Shown here: piece by piece, positions 37,037-43,881 of the stretch | How positions within the stretch are numbered: the stretch's first letter is position 1 | How the letters are laid out: every line of letters starts with the position of its first letter | Assembly: GCF_947492405.1 (NCBI RefSeq) | Contig: NZ_CANLMP010000002.1 | Coordinates: 434,001 to 498,000, forward strand | Direction: 5' to 3' | DNA from: an uncultured Aquimarina sp. | Lineage (GTDB): Bacteria; Bacteroidota; Bacteroidia; Flavobacteriales; Flavobacteriaceae | Length of the DNA: 64,000 bases | Notes under the pieces: model-generated | The model's database searches: none | What the model saw: the letters and a program-made list of their open reading frames with translations, nothing else | Told to the model about the DNA's origin: nothing | Position numbers and translations under genes: made by a program

Positions 37037-37098
37037 TATTGATACAAGGTCAGAAACAAGAAATAAATTACTAATTATCAATCAAAAACAACCATCAC

Positions 37099-37494
37099 AT
37101 GCAAGATCATTTCCAACGGGTGAAAGATTATTTACTGAAACTTAATTTCAACATAATTCACGAAAACAAAAAAGATGGAATTATAATGATCAGTAAAGAG
37201 AACGAAGGGATTAAAAATCTCATTCTTGGTGTAGCATTACCAATTTTAATTATAGAACAACATATTTTCAATATCAAAAACAAAAATGAACTCGTATATC
37301 GCAGTTTACTTCAGAAAAACAGAGACATCGTACATGGAGCGTTTGTTCTGGATGAAACAGGGGAAAAAGTAATCTTTAGAGATACCTTACAATTAGAAAA
37401 CTTGGACCTAAATGAACTAGAAGGAACCTTAAATTCTTTAGGTCTATTATTGAGTGAATACTCGCAACAAATTATAAATTTTTCAAAATATTAA
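37099..37494 (+). CDS. Tir-chaperone / YbjN-like small protein
   Basis: A 131-residue soluble protein with the alpha/beta pattern of the type III secretion chaperone-like (Tir chaperone / YbjN) fold. An N-terminal helix (HFQRVKDYLLKLNF) is followed by strands with the signature MISKENEGIKNLILGVALPI and IIEQHIF, then RDIVHGAFVLDETGEKVIFRD and a C-terminal helix. In several bacteria small proteins of this kind (YjfI/DUF2170-like) accompany PspA-family genes. Here the stop is four bases before the PspA start, so the two are tightly coupled and probably form a complex (inference). There is no signal peptide. Confidence 0.7.
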   Translation: MQDHFQRVKDYLLKLNFNIIHENKKDGIIMISKENEGIKNLILGVALPILIIEQHIFNIKNKNELVYRSLLQKNRDIVHGAFVLDETGEKVIFRDTLQLENLDLNELEGTLNSLGLLLSEYSQQIINFSKY

Positions 37495-37498
37495 TACT

Positions 37499-38212
37499 AT
37501 GAACTTTTTCAAAAGACTATTTAAAATAGGTGAAGCTGAGGCAAATTCTGCTATCGATAAAATGGAAGATCCTATTAAAATGACAGAACAAGGGATCCGT
37601 GATATGAAAGTTGATCTCGAAAAAAGCCTGGAAGCATTAGCGCAAGTAAAAGCACTAGCTATCAGGTCTAAAAATGATACTGAAGAATTTGCTGCAAAAG
37701 CGGAAGATTATCAACAAAAAGCGATGCTAATTCTTAAAAAAGCACAAAGCGGTGATCTTGACACTGCAGAAGCGGATCGATTAGCTAAAGAAGCATTGAT
37801 CAAAAAAGAAGAATCACTTCAGCATGTAACTCGTGGGAATGTCGAAACAGAAAAATTTGATGGTTCTGTATCTCAATTAGAAAAAAATGTGGAGGAGATC
37901 AAACAGAATATTAGCAAATGGGAAAATGAATTAAAAACCCTGAAAGCAAGAGTAAAAGTTTCTGCGGCCACTAAAAATGTAAATAAACAAATGGCAGAAA
38001 TAGATAGTTCTAGCACAGTTTCCATGTTAGAACGAATGAAAGACAAAGTAAATCAGGAAGAAGCATTAGCAGAAGCATATGGAGATATCGCAAATGCATC
38101 AAAATCCATTGACGAGGAGTTAGATAAAGCTGCAGATATTACTAAAACCAATGCAGAAGATGATTTAGCAAAGCTAAAAGAGCAATTAGGACTGAATGAC
38201 AAAAAGAAGTAG
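37499..38212 (+). CDS. PspA/IM30-family membrane-repair protein
   Basis: A 237-residue, almost wholly helical protein of the PspA/Vipp1 (ESCRT-III-like) family. It begins with an amphipathic-type segment (MNFFKRLFKIGEAEANSAID) and the family block MEDPIKMTEQGIRDMKVDLEKSL. A long coiled coil follows to about residue 160 (FDGSVSQLEKNVEEIKQNISKWENELKTLKAR), then VNKQMAEIDSSSTVSMLERM and an acidic end. PspA proteins coat and stabilise damaged inner membrane. It sits behind the Tir-like gene and is followed by YbjQ and flotillin-related genes, giving strong context for an envelope-stress role. Confidence 0.93.
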   Translation: MNFFKRLFKIGEAEANSAIDKMEDPIKMTEQGIRDMKVDLEKSLEALAQVKALAIRSKNDTEEFAAKAEDYQQKAMLILKKAQSGDLDTAEADRLAKEALIKKEESLQHVTRGNVETEKFDGSVSQLEKNVEEIKQNISKWENELKTLKARVKVSAATKNVNKQMAEIDSSSTVSMLERMKDKVNQEEALAEAYGDIANASKSIDEELDKAADITKTNAEDDLAKLKEQLGLNDKKK

Positions 38213-38277
38213 AAACAACTAATAATCAGACACTTTTAGTTCATTCAGGAAAATATTAACAAAAAAACCAAGAAATC

Positions 38278-38592
38278 ATGGTAACATCTACGACAGAAAC
38301 GATACCTAATAAAGAAGTAATTCAAATTTTAGGAATAGCAAGAGGAAGTACAGTGAGAGCAAGAAATATTGGTAGAGATGTTTTTGCAGGACTAAAAAAC
38401 ATAGTTGGTGGAGAAATAGAAGAGTATACAAAGTTACAAGCACAATCCAGAGAACAGGCTATGCAAAGAATGAATCAAGATGCGCAACGATTAGGAGCAG
38501 ATGCAGTTATTAATGTGAGACTTATTACCTCTATGGTGATGCAGGGAGCATCGGAAATACTTGCTTATGGCACCGCTGTAAAACTTAAATAA
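38278..38592 (+). CDS. YbjQ-family (DUF74, heavy-metal-binding-like) protein
   Basis: A 104-residue YbjQ/DUF74 protein. The family pattern is clear: EVIQILGIARGSTVRARNIGRD, FAGLKNIVGGEIEEYTKLQ, REQAMQRMNQDAQRLGADAV and the terminal strand GTAVKL. These form small oligomeric rings; the heavy-metal label is historical and function is unsettled. No signal peptide. Its position between PspA and the flotillin group suggests a part in the same membrane process. It is followed seven bases later by a tiny membrane protein. Confidence 0.9.
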   Translation: MVTSTTETIPNKEVIQILGIARGSTVRARNIGRDVFAGLKNIVGGEIEEYTKLQAQSREQAMQRMNQDAQRLGADAVINVRLITSMVMQGASEILAYGTAVKLK

Positions 38593-38599
38593 CAAGAAT

Positions 38600-38716
38600 A
38601 TGGAAATTCTATTTGTAGGACTTTTTTGGATATTTCTTATTACCTCTCTGATCTATTTCATTATTCGAAGGATTAAAGTCTACAAGACAGAAGATTTTGA
38701 AAAGAGAGACAATTAA
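38600..38716 (+). CDS. small single-helix membrane protein (38 residues)
   Basis: An ATG at 38600 opens a 38-codon frame: MEILFVGLFWIFLITSLIYF begins one long hydrophobic helix, followed by a basic cap (RRIKVYK) and an acidic soluble tail (TEDFEKRDN). The positive-inside pattern suggests the C-terminus is cytoplasmic. It starts seven bases after ybjQ-like and ends 31 bases before the next gene, filling the gap exactly, so coding is likely. I do not know a named family. Confidence 0.6.
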   Translation: MEILFVGLFWIFLITSLIYFIIRRIKVYKTEDFEKRDN

Positions 38717-38747
38717 ATAATTAGTAACTAACTAAACAACTAAAACA

Positions 38748-39476
38748 TTGAAGGAATTATTGGACATAGCTTTTTCGCAAGTAAATATGGTATTAACCAT
38801 ACTTATGCTCTTGTTAATTTTGTATTGGTTATTCACTATGATCTCAGGAATTGATTTTGATTTAGATGTTGATGTAGATATCGATATTGATGTTGATGCG
38901 GATGTTGATCTGGATATGGATGCTGATAGTAATATTGAAGGAGGAAATCTTGATTTTGAAGATATTGCAAATACTGAAGTAAATAAAGAAGATGTCATTG
39001 GTAAAAGAAGAAAACCACTAAAATGGTGGCAAATCCTACTGATTTATTTCAATTTTGTTGGATTACCATTTATGTTCACATTTACTTGTTGGATATTTAT
39101 CTGGTGGCTCTGTACAACGATATCGACCACATTGACCAATAGTTATGATAGCAACTTTGGATTCATTTTTTTCCTTGGAGGAATTATTCCATCTCTATTA
39201 ATAACTAAAGTTTTCACTACTCCATTTAAAAGCTTTTTCAAAAATTTAAATAAAGACGGTGATGCACCAATTGATTTACTTGGCAGAAAAGGAATCATAC
39301 AATCCACGGTTTCTAAAGATAAAATGGGCTCAGCAGAAGTAATAGCAGATGGAAACCCAATGTCAATCTATGTAAAATCATTGAATGGTGAACAAATAGA
39401 TTATCATCAAGAGATTTTAATCATTAAACAATCAGATGATAAGAACTTCTATTATGTACAATCTTATAACGATTAA
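38748..39476 (+). CDS. NfeD/YqiJ-like OB-fold membrane protein
   Basis: A 242-residue membrane protein with a TTG start at 38748. There is one helix at about 13-33, a very Asp-rich alternating stretch (about 37-60, DVDVDIDIDVDADVDLDMDA), two or three further helices at about 95-155, and a C-terminal OB-fold-like domain (about 168-240: LLGRKGIIQSTVSKDKMGSA) as in NfeD, YuaF and E. coli YqiJ. YqiJ and NfeD genes typically pair with flotillins, and two flotillin-type genes follow directly, so this is the expected flotillin partner. The Asp repeat could bind divalent cations (inference). Confidence 0.82.
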   Translation: MKELLDIAFSQVNMVLTILMLLLILYWLFTMISGIDFDLDVDVDIDIDVDADVDLDMDADSNIEGGNLDFEDIANTEVNKEDVIGKRRKPLKWWQILLIYFNFVGLPFMFTFTCWIFIWWLCTTISTTLTNSYDSNFGFIFFLGGIIPSLLITKVFTTPFKSFFKNLNKDGDAPIDLLGRKGIIQSTVSKDKMGSAEVIADGNPMSIYVKSLNGEQIDYHQEILIIKQSDDKNFYYVQSYND

Positions 39477-39488
39477 AATAGACTACTA

Positions 39489-40133
39489 ATGCCAGAACAC
39501 TCGATTTCATTTATGGGTATTGCAATTAGTTTTATAATAATACTCATTACATTTTATTTTGTGATTTTTTTAAAGTGTTACAAAAAACCAAAACAAGGAC
39601 AGGCAATAGTTAGATCAGGATTAGGAGGTGTTCAAATTAGTATTCATAGAGGAATTTATGTAATACCTATTTTTCATAAAATAGAATATGTTGACCTTAC
39701 TATAAAAAAGGTTGAACTTGAACGCAAAGAAAACGAAGGAATTATTTGTAAAGATTTTATCAGAGCAGATATGAAAATAAGTTTTAATGTAAGAGTATTA
39801 AATACTTCTAATGATATTTTACTTGTTTCAAATATGTTTGGTTGTGAAAGAACTTTTGATGAAACTAAAATTAAACAAACATTTGAGGCTAAATTTTTTG
39901 AAGCCATAAAAACCATTGCTTTTACATATGAGTATGAGGAGCTACATCATAAAAAAAGAGAATTTAGAGATGAAATTTTGCTTCTAATAGGAACAGATCT
40001 TAATGGGTATAGTATTGAAGATTGTGTTATTGAGTATATAAAACAAACACCGATCGCATTTCTAAATCCCAATAACATATTAGATGCAAAAGGAATAAAA
40101 AAGATAAAAGAATTAACAGAAATTAACAACTAA
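39489..40133 (+). CDS. SPFH-only short flotillin paralogue
   Basis: A 214-residue protein matching the first part of the next gene: N-terminal helix (about 8-30), PKQGQAIVRSGLGGVQISIH, GIYVIPIFHKIEYVDLTIKK, CKDFIRADMKISFNVRV, and the end ILDAKGIKKIKELTE. It stops exactly where the full flotillin (40150) enters its coiled coil, so it has the membrane anchor and SPFH domain but no oligomerising stalk. Divergence from the neighbour is considerable and the frame is intact, so this is a maintained paralogue, not a fresh fragment. It may cap or regulate flotillin assembly (inference). Confidence 0.85.
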   Translation: MPEHSISFMGIAISFIIILITFYFVIFLKCYKKPKQGQAIVRSGLGGVQISIHRGIYVIPIFHKIEYVDLTIKKVELERKENEGIICKDFIRADMKISFNVRVLNTSNDILLVSNMFGCERTFDETKIKQTFEAKFFEAIKTIAFTYEYEELHHKKREFRDEILLLIGTDLNGYSIEDCVIEYIKQTPIAFLNPNNILDAKGIKKIKELTEINN

Positions 40134-40149
40134 TAAACACTAAACTATT

Positions 40150-42249
40150 ATGACAGGCATTTTACCATTTATTGGCATCGGGATAGGCTTGATTCTATTC
40201 TTAATCATTGTATACTTTGCGATCATCGCAATGTTCTACAAAAAAATACCCCAAGGACAAGCACTTGTAAGAACTGGATTCAAAGGCACACAAGTCGCAA
40301 CAGATAAAGGATTATATGTCGTTCCTGTATTTCACAAAGTAGAAATCATGGATATATCTGTTAAGAAAATTCAAATCGAACGTTTAGGAGGTGATGGATT
40401 AGTCTGTAAAGACAATATGAGAGCTGATATTAAGGTAGCCTTTTTCGTTAGAGTAAATAGTGATGTAGATTCTATTAAAAAAGTAGCACAGACTATTGGT
40501 TGCGAAAGAGCTTCAGAAGTATCAACATTAGAAGAATTATTTGAAGCTAAATTTTCAGAAGCTTTAAAAACTGTTGGGAAGAAATTTCAATTCACCGAAT
40601 TATATGAGGCAAGACGTGAGTTTAGAGACGAAATCGTGAATATTATTGGTACAGACCTTAATGGATACACCCTAGAAGATTGTGCTATTGATTACTTAGA
40701 ACAAACACCTGTTTCATTTTTAAAAATGGACAATATATTAGATGCAGAAGGGATCAAAAAGATTACTGAATTAACCGCTGAGCAAAATATGAAAGCTAAC
40801 CTTATCAAACGTGATGAGGAAAAAGTAATCCGTAAACAAGATGTAGAAGCACGCGAAGCGATTCTAGAATTAGATAAGCAATTAGCCGAAAAAGAGGAAC
40901 AACAAAGACGTGAGATTTCGAATATCAAAGCTCGTGAAGAAGCAGAGATACAAAAAGTATCTGAAGAAGAAAGACTAAAATCAGAAACTGCTCGTATCTC
41001 TACAGAAGAAAAAGTAAAAGTTGCTGAAGAAAATATGCAACGTCAGATCATTGTTGCTGAGAAAAACAAACAACGTACCAATGCTGTAGAAACAGAAAGA
41101 GTAGAAAAAGACAGAATGTTAGAAGCTACAGAACGTGAACGTATCGTTACACTAGCTCAGATAGAAAAAGAGAAAGTAGTAGAAGTTGAGAAGAAAAATA
41201 TCCAAGATGTAATTCGTGATCGTGTTACTTTAGAAAAAGGTGTGGTAGAAGAGCAAGAGAACATGAAAGATATTGAAGCTTTTAAAACTGCGGATCGTGA
41301 GAAGCAAGTGAAAATTACCATTGCCGAAGCAAATGCAGAAGAAGCATTAATCGCTACTATCAAAGCTGCTGAAGCTCAAAAAGAAGCTGCTAAACAAAAA
41401 GCAGAAGAAATCAATATCGAAGCTTTAGCACATAAAGAAGCCAGCGAAAAAGAAGCCGCTGCAAGAAAAACATTAGCAGAAGCACAAGCAAAAGAAGAAG
41501 CTACCATTGGTATGTCTGAGGCTCAGGTAATGCATGCAAAAGCAGAGGCTCATGAGCGTCAAGGAATTGTGGAAGCATCGATTATCGAGAAAAAAGCAAA
41601 GGCAGAGGCAGCCGGTATTTCTGCAAAAGCAGAAGCCTTAAAAGAAGAAGGTGTTGCTGAAGCTGAAGTAATCAAAGAAAAAGCACTTGCTAAAGCAATT
41701 GGTGATAAAGAAATTGCATTAGCAGAAGCAGTCGGAATCGAAGAGAAAGCTGAGGCTATGAAAAAACTAGACGGTGTCGGTAAAGAACACGAAGAATTCA
41801 AGTTGCGATTAGACAAAGAATTACAAGTAGACTTAGCTGAGATCAATATCCAAAAAGAAATTGCATACGCTCAAGCAGATGTAATCGGAGAAGCATTAAA
41901 AGCAGCTAATATTGATATCGTAGGCGGAGAAACCATGTTTTTTGATCAAATTATTGGACAAGTTACCAAAGCAAAAGGATTCGATAGACTTGTTAAGCAC
42001 TCTGACACTGTAAAAGACGTAAAAGATGCAATTTTAGGAAGCGATGATATTAAAGGAAATCTTTTAGAAAAAGTAAAAGAATTTGCTACCAAATACGGAG
42101 TATCGTCAGAGGATATTAAGAATTTAACTATCGCTAATATTCTGATGGATCTAAAACAGAAATCAACTAATCAAGACGAAAATGATCTGTTTAGCAATCT
42201 GTTTAATCTAGCAAAAGGTTTAGGTTTATCTGATCAAAAATTGAAGTAA
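40150..42249 (+). CDS. flotillin family protein (YqiK/FloT-like)
   Basis: A 699-residue flotillin. A membrane helix (about 5-30) is followed by the SPFH/Band 7 domain (about 31-200: PQGQALVRTGFKGTQVATDK, KDNMRADIKVAFFVRV, YEARREFRDEIVNIIGTDLNG). Then comes a very long Glu/Ala/Lys-rich coiled coil (about 205-580) and a C-terminal globular end (IQKEIAYAQADVIGEALKAA, then a Lys/Asp-rich helix bundle). Flotillins build cage-like assemblies that organise membrane domains and interact with NfeD-type proteins. Preceded by such a partner and by PspA, it is the scaffold component of the cluster. Confidence 0.95.
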   Translation: MTGILPFIGIGIGLILFLIIVYFAIIAMFYKKIPQGQALVRTGFKGTQVATDKGLYVVPVFHKVEIMDISVKKIQIERLGGDGLVCKDNMRADIKVAFFVRVNSDVDSIKKVAQTIGCERASEVSTLEELFEAKFSEALKTVGKKFQFTELYEARREFRDEIVNIIGTDLNGYTLEDCAIDYLEQTPVSFLKMDNILDAEGIKKITELTAEQNMKANLIKRDEEKVIRKQDVEAREAILELDKQLAEKEEQQRREISNIKAREEAEIQKVSEEERLKSETARISTEEKVKVAEENMQRQIIVAEKNKQRTNAVETERVEKDRMLEATERERIVTLAQIEKEKVVEVEKKNIQDVIRDRVTLEKGVVEEQENMKDIEAFKTADREKQVKITIAEANAEEALIATIKAAEAQKEAAKQKAEEINIEALAHKEASEKEAAARKTLAEAQAKEEATIGMSEAQVMHAKAEAHERQGIVEASIIEKKAKAEAAGISAKAEALKEEGVAEAEVIKEKALAKAIGDKEIALAEAVGIEEKAEAMKKLDGVGKEHEEFKLRLDKELQVDLAEINIQKEIAYAQADVIGEALKAANIDIVGGETMFFDQIIGQVTKAKGFDRLVKHSDTVKDVKDAILGSDDIKGNLLEKVKEFATKYGVSSEDIKNLTIANILMDLKQKSTNQDENDLFSNLFNLAKGLGLSDQKLK

Positions 42250-42262
42250 CATTCAAAAAAAA

Positions 42263-42306
42263 TCTCCTCCTTTTTTAAGGAGGAGAATGAATTCCGCAAA
42301 GCGGAA
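42263..42306 (-). terminator. hairpins after the flotillin gene; terminator in minus orientation
   Basis: TCTCCTCCTT / AAGGAGGAGA with TTTT loop (42263-42286) is followed by a T-run only on the minus strand. A second hairpin TTCCGC-AAA-GCGGAA (42292-42306) adjoins it and again has its A-run on the plus side. As plus-strand elements these are stable stems without a U-tract and may act as an RNA-processing or stability boundary between the flotillin and the downstream genes. Confidence 0.4.
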
Positions 42307-42462
42307 AAAAAAGGTGGTTAGAAACCCACAATACTTTATGAATACAATCATAAATACATTTTTAGACCCATAAAAGTCAATCCCTGAAAGTCTTGAACTC
42401 TCTTTGGGGTAGTGAGTGACTGACTAGATGGGATTTGTTTAACTTTTAAATACGGTTTAATT

Positions 42463-42714
42463 ATGAGCATAGCAGCCATGGTAGCTTCGATTAAATTTAA
42501 TGATCGAAGAAATAAAAGAGACGCTTTTAGCACTATAACTGGAACTACAGATACCAAAAGTCAAGGAATCAAAATAGAACCAGTTTCTGAAGAGACATTA
42601 CAAGAAATAAGAGATAAGCTTAAGAAACAAAGAGTAAAACTTTTTAAAAAGCGATTCATAGTCTCAGCAGGTTTGATAGTTCTGATTACCACCTTAATCA
42701 TATACATCGCATAA
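42463..42714 (+). CDS. small membrane protein, tandem paralogue 1
   Basis: An 83-residue protein with a soluble N-terminal part and one C-terminal membrane helix (FIVSAGLIVLITTLIIYIA). A central block reads SQGIKIEPVSEETLQEIRDK and continues into a basic KKQR...KKR cap before the helix, indicating a tail-anchored topology with the N-terminus in the cytoplasm. The next gene, two bases away, is a clear paralogue sharing this block. No family is recognised. It lies inside the PspA/flotillin/AAA+ cluster, so an accessory membrane anchor or adaptor is plausible. Confidence 0.7.
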   Translation: MSIAAMVASIKFNDRRNKRDAFSTITGTTDTKSQGIKIEPVSEETLQEIRDKLKKQRVKLFKKRFIVSAGLIVLITTLIIYIA

Positions 42715-42716
42715 TT

Positions 42717-42971
42717 ATGGGAGGATATGGTCATAACTTAAGTAATCTTCTAAAAAATAGTAGAAGACAGGAGCGAAAAGCCTATGATGGATGGACAGAA
42801 AGTGATGAAGAGAGTCAGGGTGTAAAGATAGAACCGGTTTCTGAAGAAATATTACAAGAAATCAGAGATAAACTAAAAAAGCAAAGACATGGATTGTTAA
42901 AACGAAGATTTATTGGTTTTGGATTAGTAATCAGTTTTATTCTGGCAGTAATAGTATATAGTACATTTTGA
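42717..42971 (+). CDS. small membrane protein, tandem paralogue 2
   Basis: An 84-residue paralogue of the preceding gene. It shares SQGVKIEPVSEEILQEIRDK, a basic KKQRHGLLKRRF cap and a C-terminal membrane helix (GFGLVISFILAVIVYSTF), while the N-terminal 30 residues differ. Start ATG at 42717 lies two bases after the upstream stop, so the pair is translationally coupled. The conserved middle with different N-termini suggests two adaptors using the same helix-turn but different partners (inference). Confidence 0.7.
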   Translation: MGGYGHNLSNLLKNSRRQERKAYDGWTESDEESQGVKIEPVSEEILQEIRDKLKKQRHGLLKRRFIGFGLVISFILAVIVYSTF

Positions 42972-43063
42972 ATTATAAATTAAGGTTTCCTCTTCCTTGA
43001 GTGAGAAGGAACTTCTGAGTTAGCTAGGAATCTTTTTCGGTTTTAATTTTAATAGAAAGAATT

Positions 43064-43426
43064 ATGAATAAAAAATTTATAGGATTAATCGCAGTATTAT
43101 TAGTTGCAGTGGGAGTACTAGCATTCAACAATCATTATAAAAAAGAAGGATTGGTGAAAAATGGTGTTGTCACTACAGCGGTTATAGAAAAAATTTCAAG
43201 GAACAAAATTGATAATGAATTCTCACCTACCGTAGAGAATATTCATATCAAATACTCTTATACTATTGATTCAAAAGAATATAAAAAAACACAAGAAATT
43301 TCGAAACATGAACATGACTTATATTTTGCGAAAACAGGAAAAGTAGGAGATTCTTTAAAAATCATCTATGACTCAGAAAAACCGACTAATTCTAGAATTG
43401 AGAAACTAAAATCCTTGTCAAACTGA
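43064..43426 (+). CDS. DUF3592-like single-helix protein
   Basis: A 120-residue protein with an N-terminal membrane helix (about 4-22) and an extracytoplasmic or cytoplasmic beta domain with the DUF3592 pattern: NGVVTTAVIEKISRNK, IHIKYSYTIDSKEYKKTQEI and KVGDSLKIIYDSEKPTNSRI. The last codons and stop (TTGTCAAACTGA) belong to a short repeat element that starts at 43416, so the original C-terminus was probably changed by the repeat's insertion. Function is unknown; part of the flotillin/AAA+ cluster by position and orientation. Confidence 0.75.
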   Translation: MNKKFIGLIAVLLVAVGVLAFNNHYKKEGLVKNGVVTTAVIEKISRNKIDNEFSPTVENIHIKYSYTIDSKEYKKTQEISKHEHDLYFAKTGKVGDSLKIIYDSEKPTNSRIEKLKSLSN

Positions 43427-43449
43427 GCTTGTCGAAGTCACTATGAAAA
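43416..43449 (+). repeat. short palindromic-family repeat, left copy flanking the GIY-YIG gene
   Basis: TGTCAAACTGAGCTTGTCGA and the next 14 bases (34 nt in all) recur as a direct copy at 43821-43854 with two differences. The element contains the GAGCTTGTCGAAG core shared with copies at 43775, 46731 and 62956-63013. Confidence 0.85.
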
Positions 43450-43452
43450 ACT

Positions 43453-43794
43453 ATGATGAAATTATATTATGTCTATATAATCGAATGCAAAGACAATTCC
43501 TTCTACATTGGAATTACTAATAACCTGAAAAGAAGAATTTATGAACATAATATTGGGTTGAAAGAAGATTCATATACCTTCAAAAAAAGACCTGTAAGTT
43601 TAAAGTGGTTTGAAACTTTTGCTGACCCAAATGAAGCAATTAAAATTGAAAAACAATTAAAAGGTTGGAGCAGAAGAAAGAAAATAGCATTGATTGAAGA
43701 AAATTGGGATAAGTTAATTGAGTATTCTAAGAACTATACTCAGTTTGGAAATGAAATTGACAACATTGATATGTCTTCGACAGGCTCAGACTGA
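43453..43794 (+). CDS. GIY-YIG nuclease-domain protein
   Basis: A 113-residue single GIY-YIG domain of the UPF0213/YhbQ-like kind. YYVYIIECKDNSFYIGITNN holds the paired YxY and YIG motifs; NLKRRIYEHN follows with the catalytic Arg, and a central Glu lies in DPNEAIKIEKQLKGWSRRKK. The last seven residues (SSTGSD region) and stop are encoded by a repeat copy starting at 43775. The gene is bracketed by near-identical 34-nt direct repeats plus an inverted copy, and interrupts the flotillin/AAA+ cluster. This suggests a nuclease gene linked to spread of the repeats; that role is inference. Either of two adjacent ATGs may be the start. Confidence 0.88.
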   Translation: MMKLYYVYIIECKDNSFYIGITNNLKRRIYEHNIGLKEDSYTFKKRPVSLKWFETFADPNEAIKIEKQLKGWSRRKKIALIEENWDKLIEYSKNYTQFGNEIDNIDMSSTGSD

Positions 43795-43854
43795 CACCTG
43801 AACAAATAACTAAAACTAATTGTCAGACTGAGCTTGTCGAAGTCATTATGAAAA
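43775..43854. repeat. inverted repeat pair downstream of the GIY-YIG gene
   Basis: CTTCGACAGGCTCAGACTGA (from 43775, ending at 43796 with CA) faces TGTCAGACTGAGCTTGTCGA (from 43821). The two copies pair into a 22-bp stem with one mismatch around a 24-nt spacer, a REPIN-like arrangement. The first copy provides the nuclease gene's final codons and stop. Confidence 0.85.
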
Positions 43855-43881
43855 CAAAAGGAAAATTCGGCTTAACAAACT

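Noticed and set aside
40692..41846. Several minus-strand frames inside the flotillin gene
   Set aside because: Ser/Ala/Phe-rich antisense of a Glu/Ala/Lys coiled coil; typical shadow frames.
43453..43794. GIY-YIG gene as a homing endonuclease in an intron or intein
   Set aside because: It is free-standing between genes, the protein is one small UPF0213-like domain without a DNA-recognition extension, and no intron boundaries are visible.
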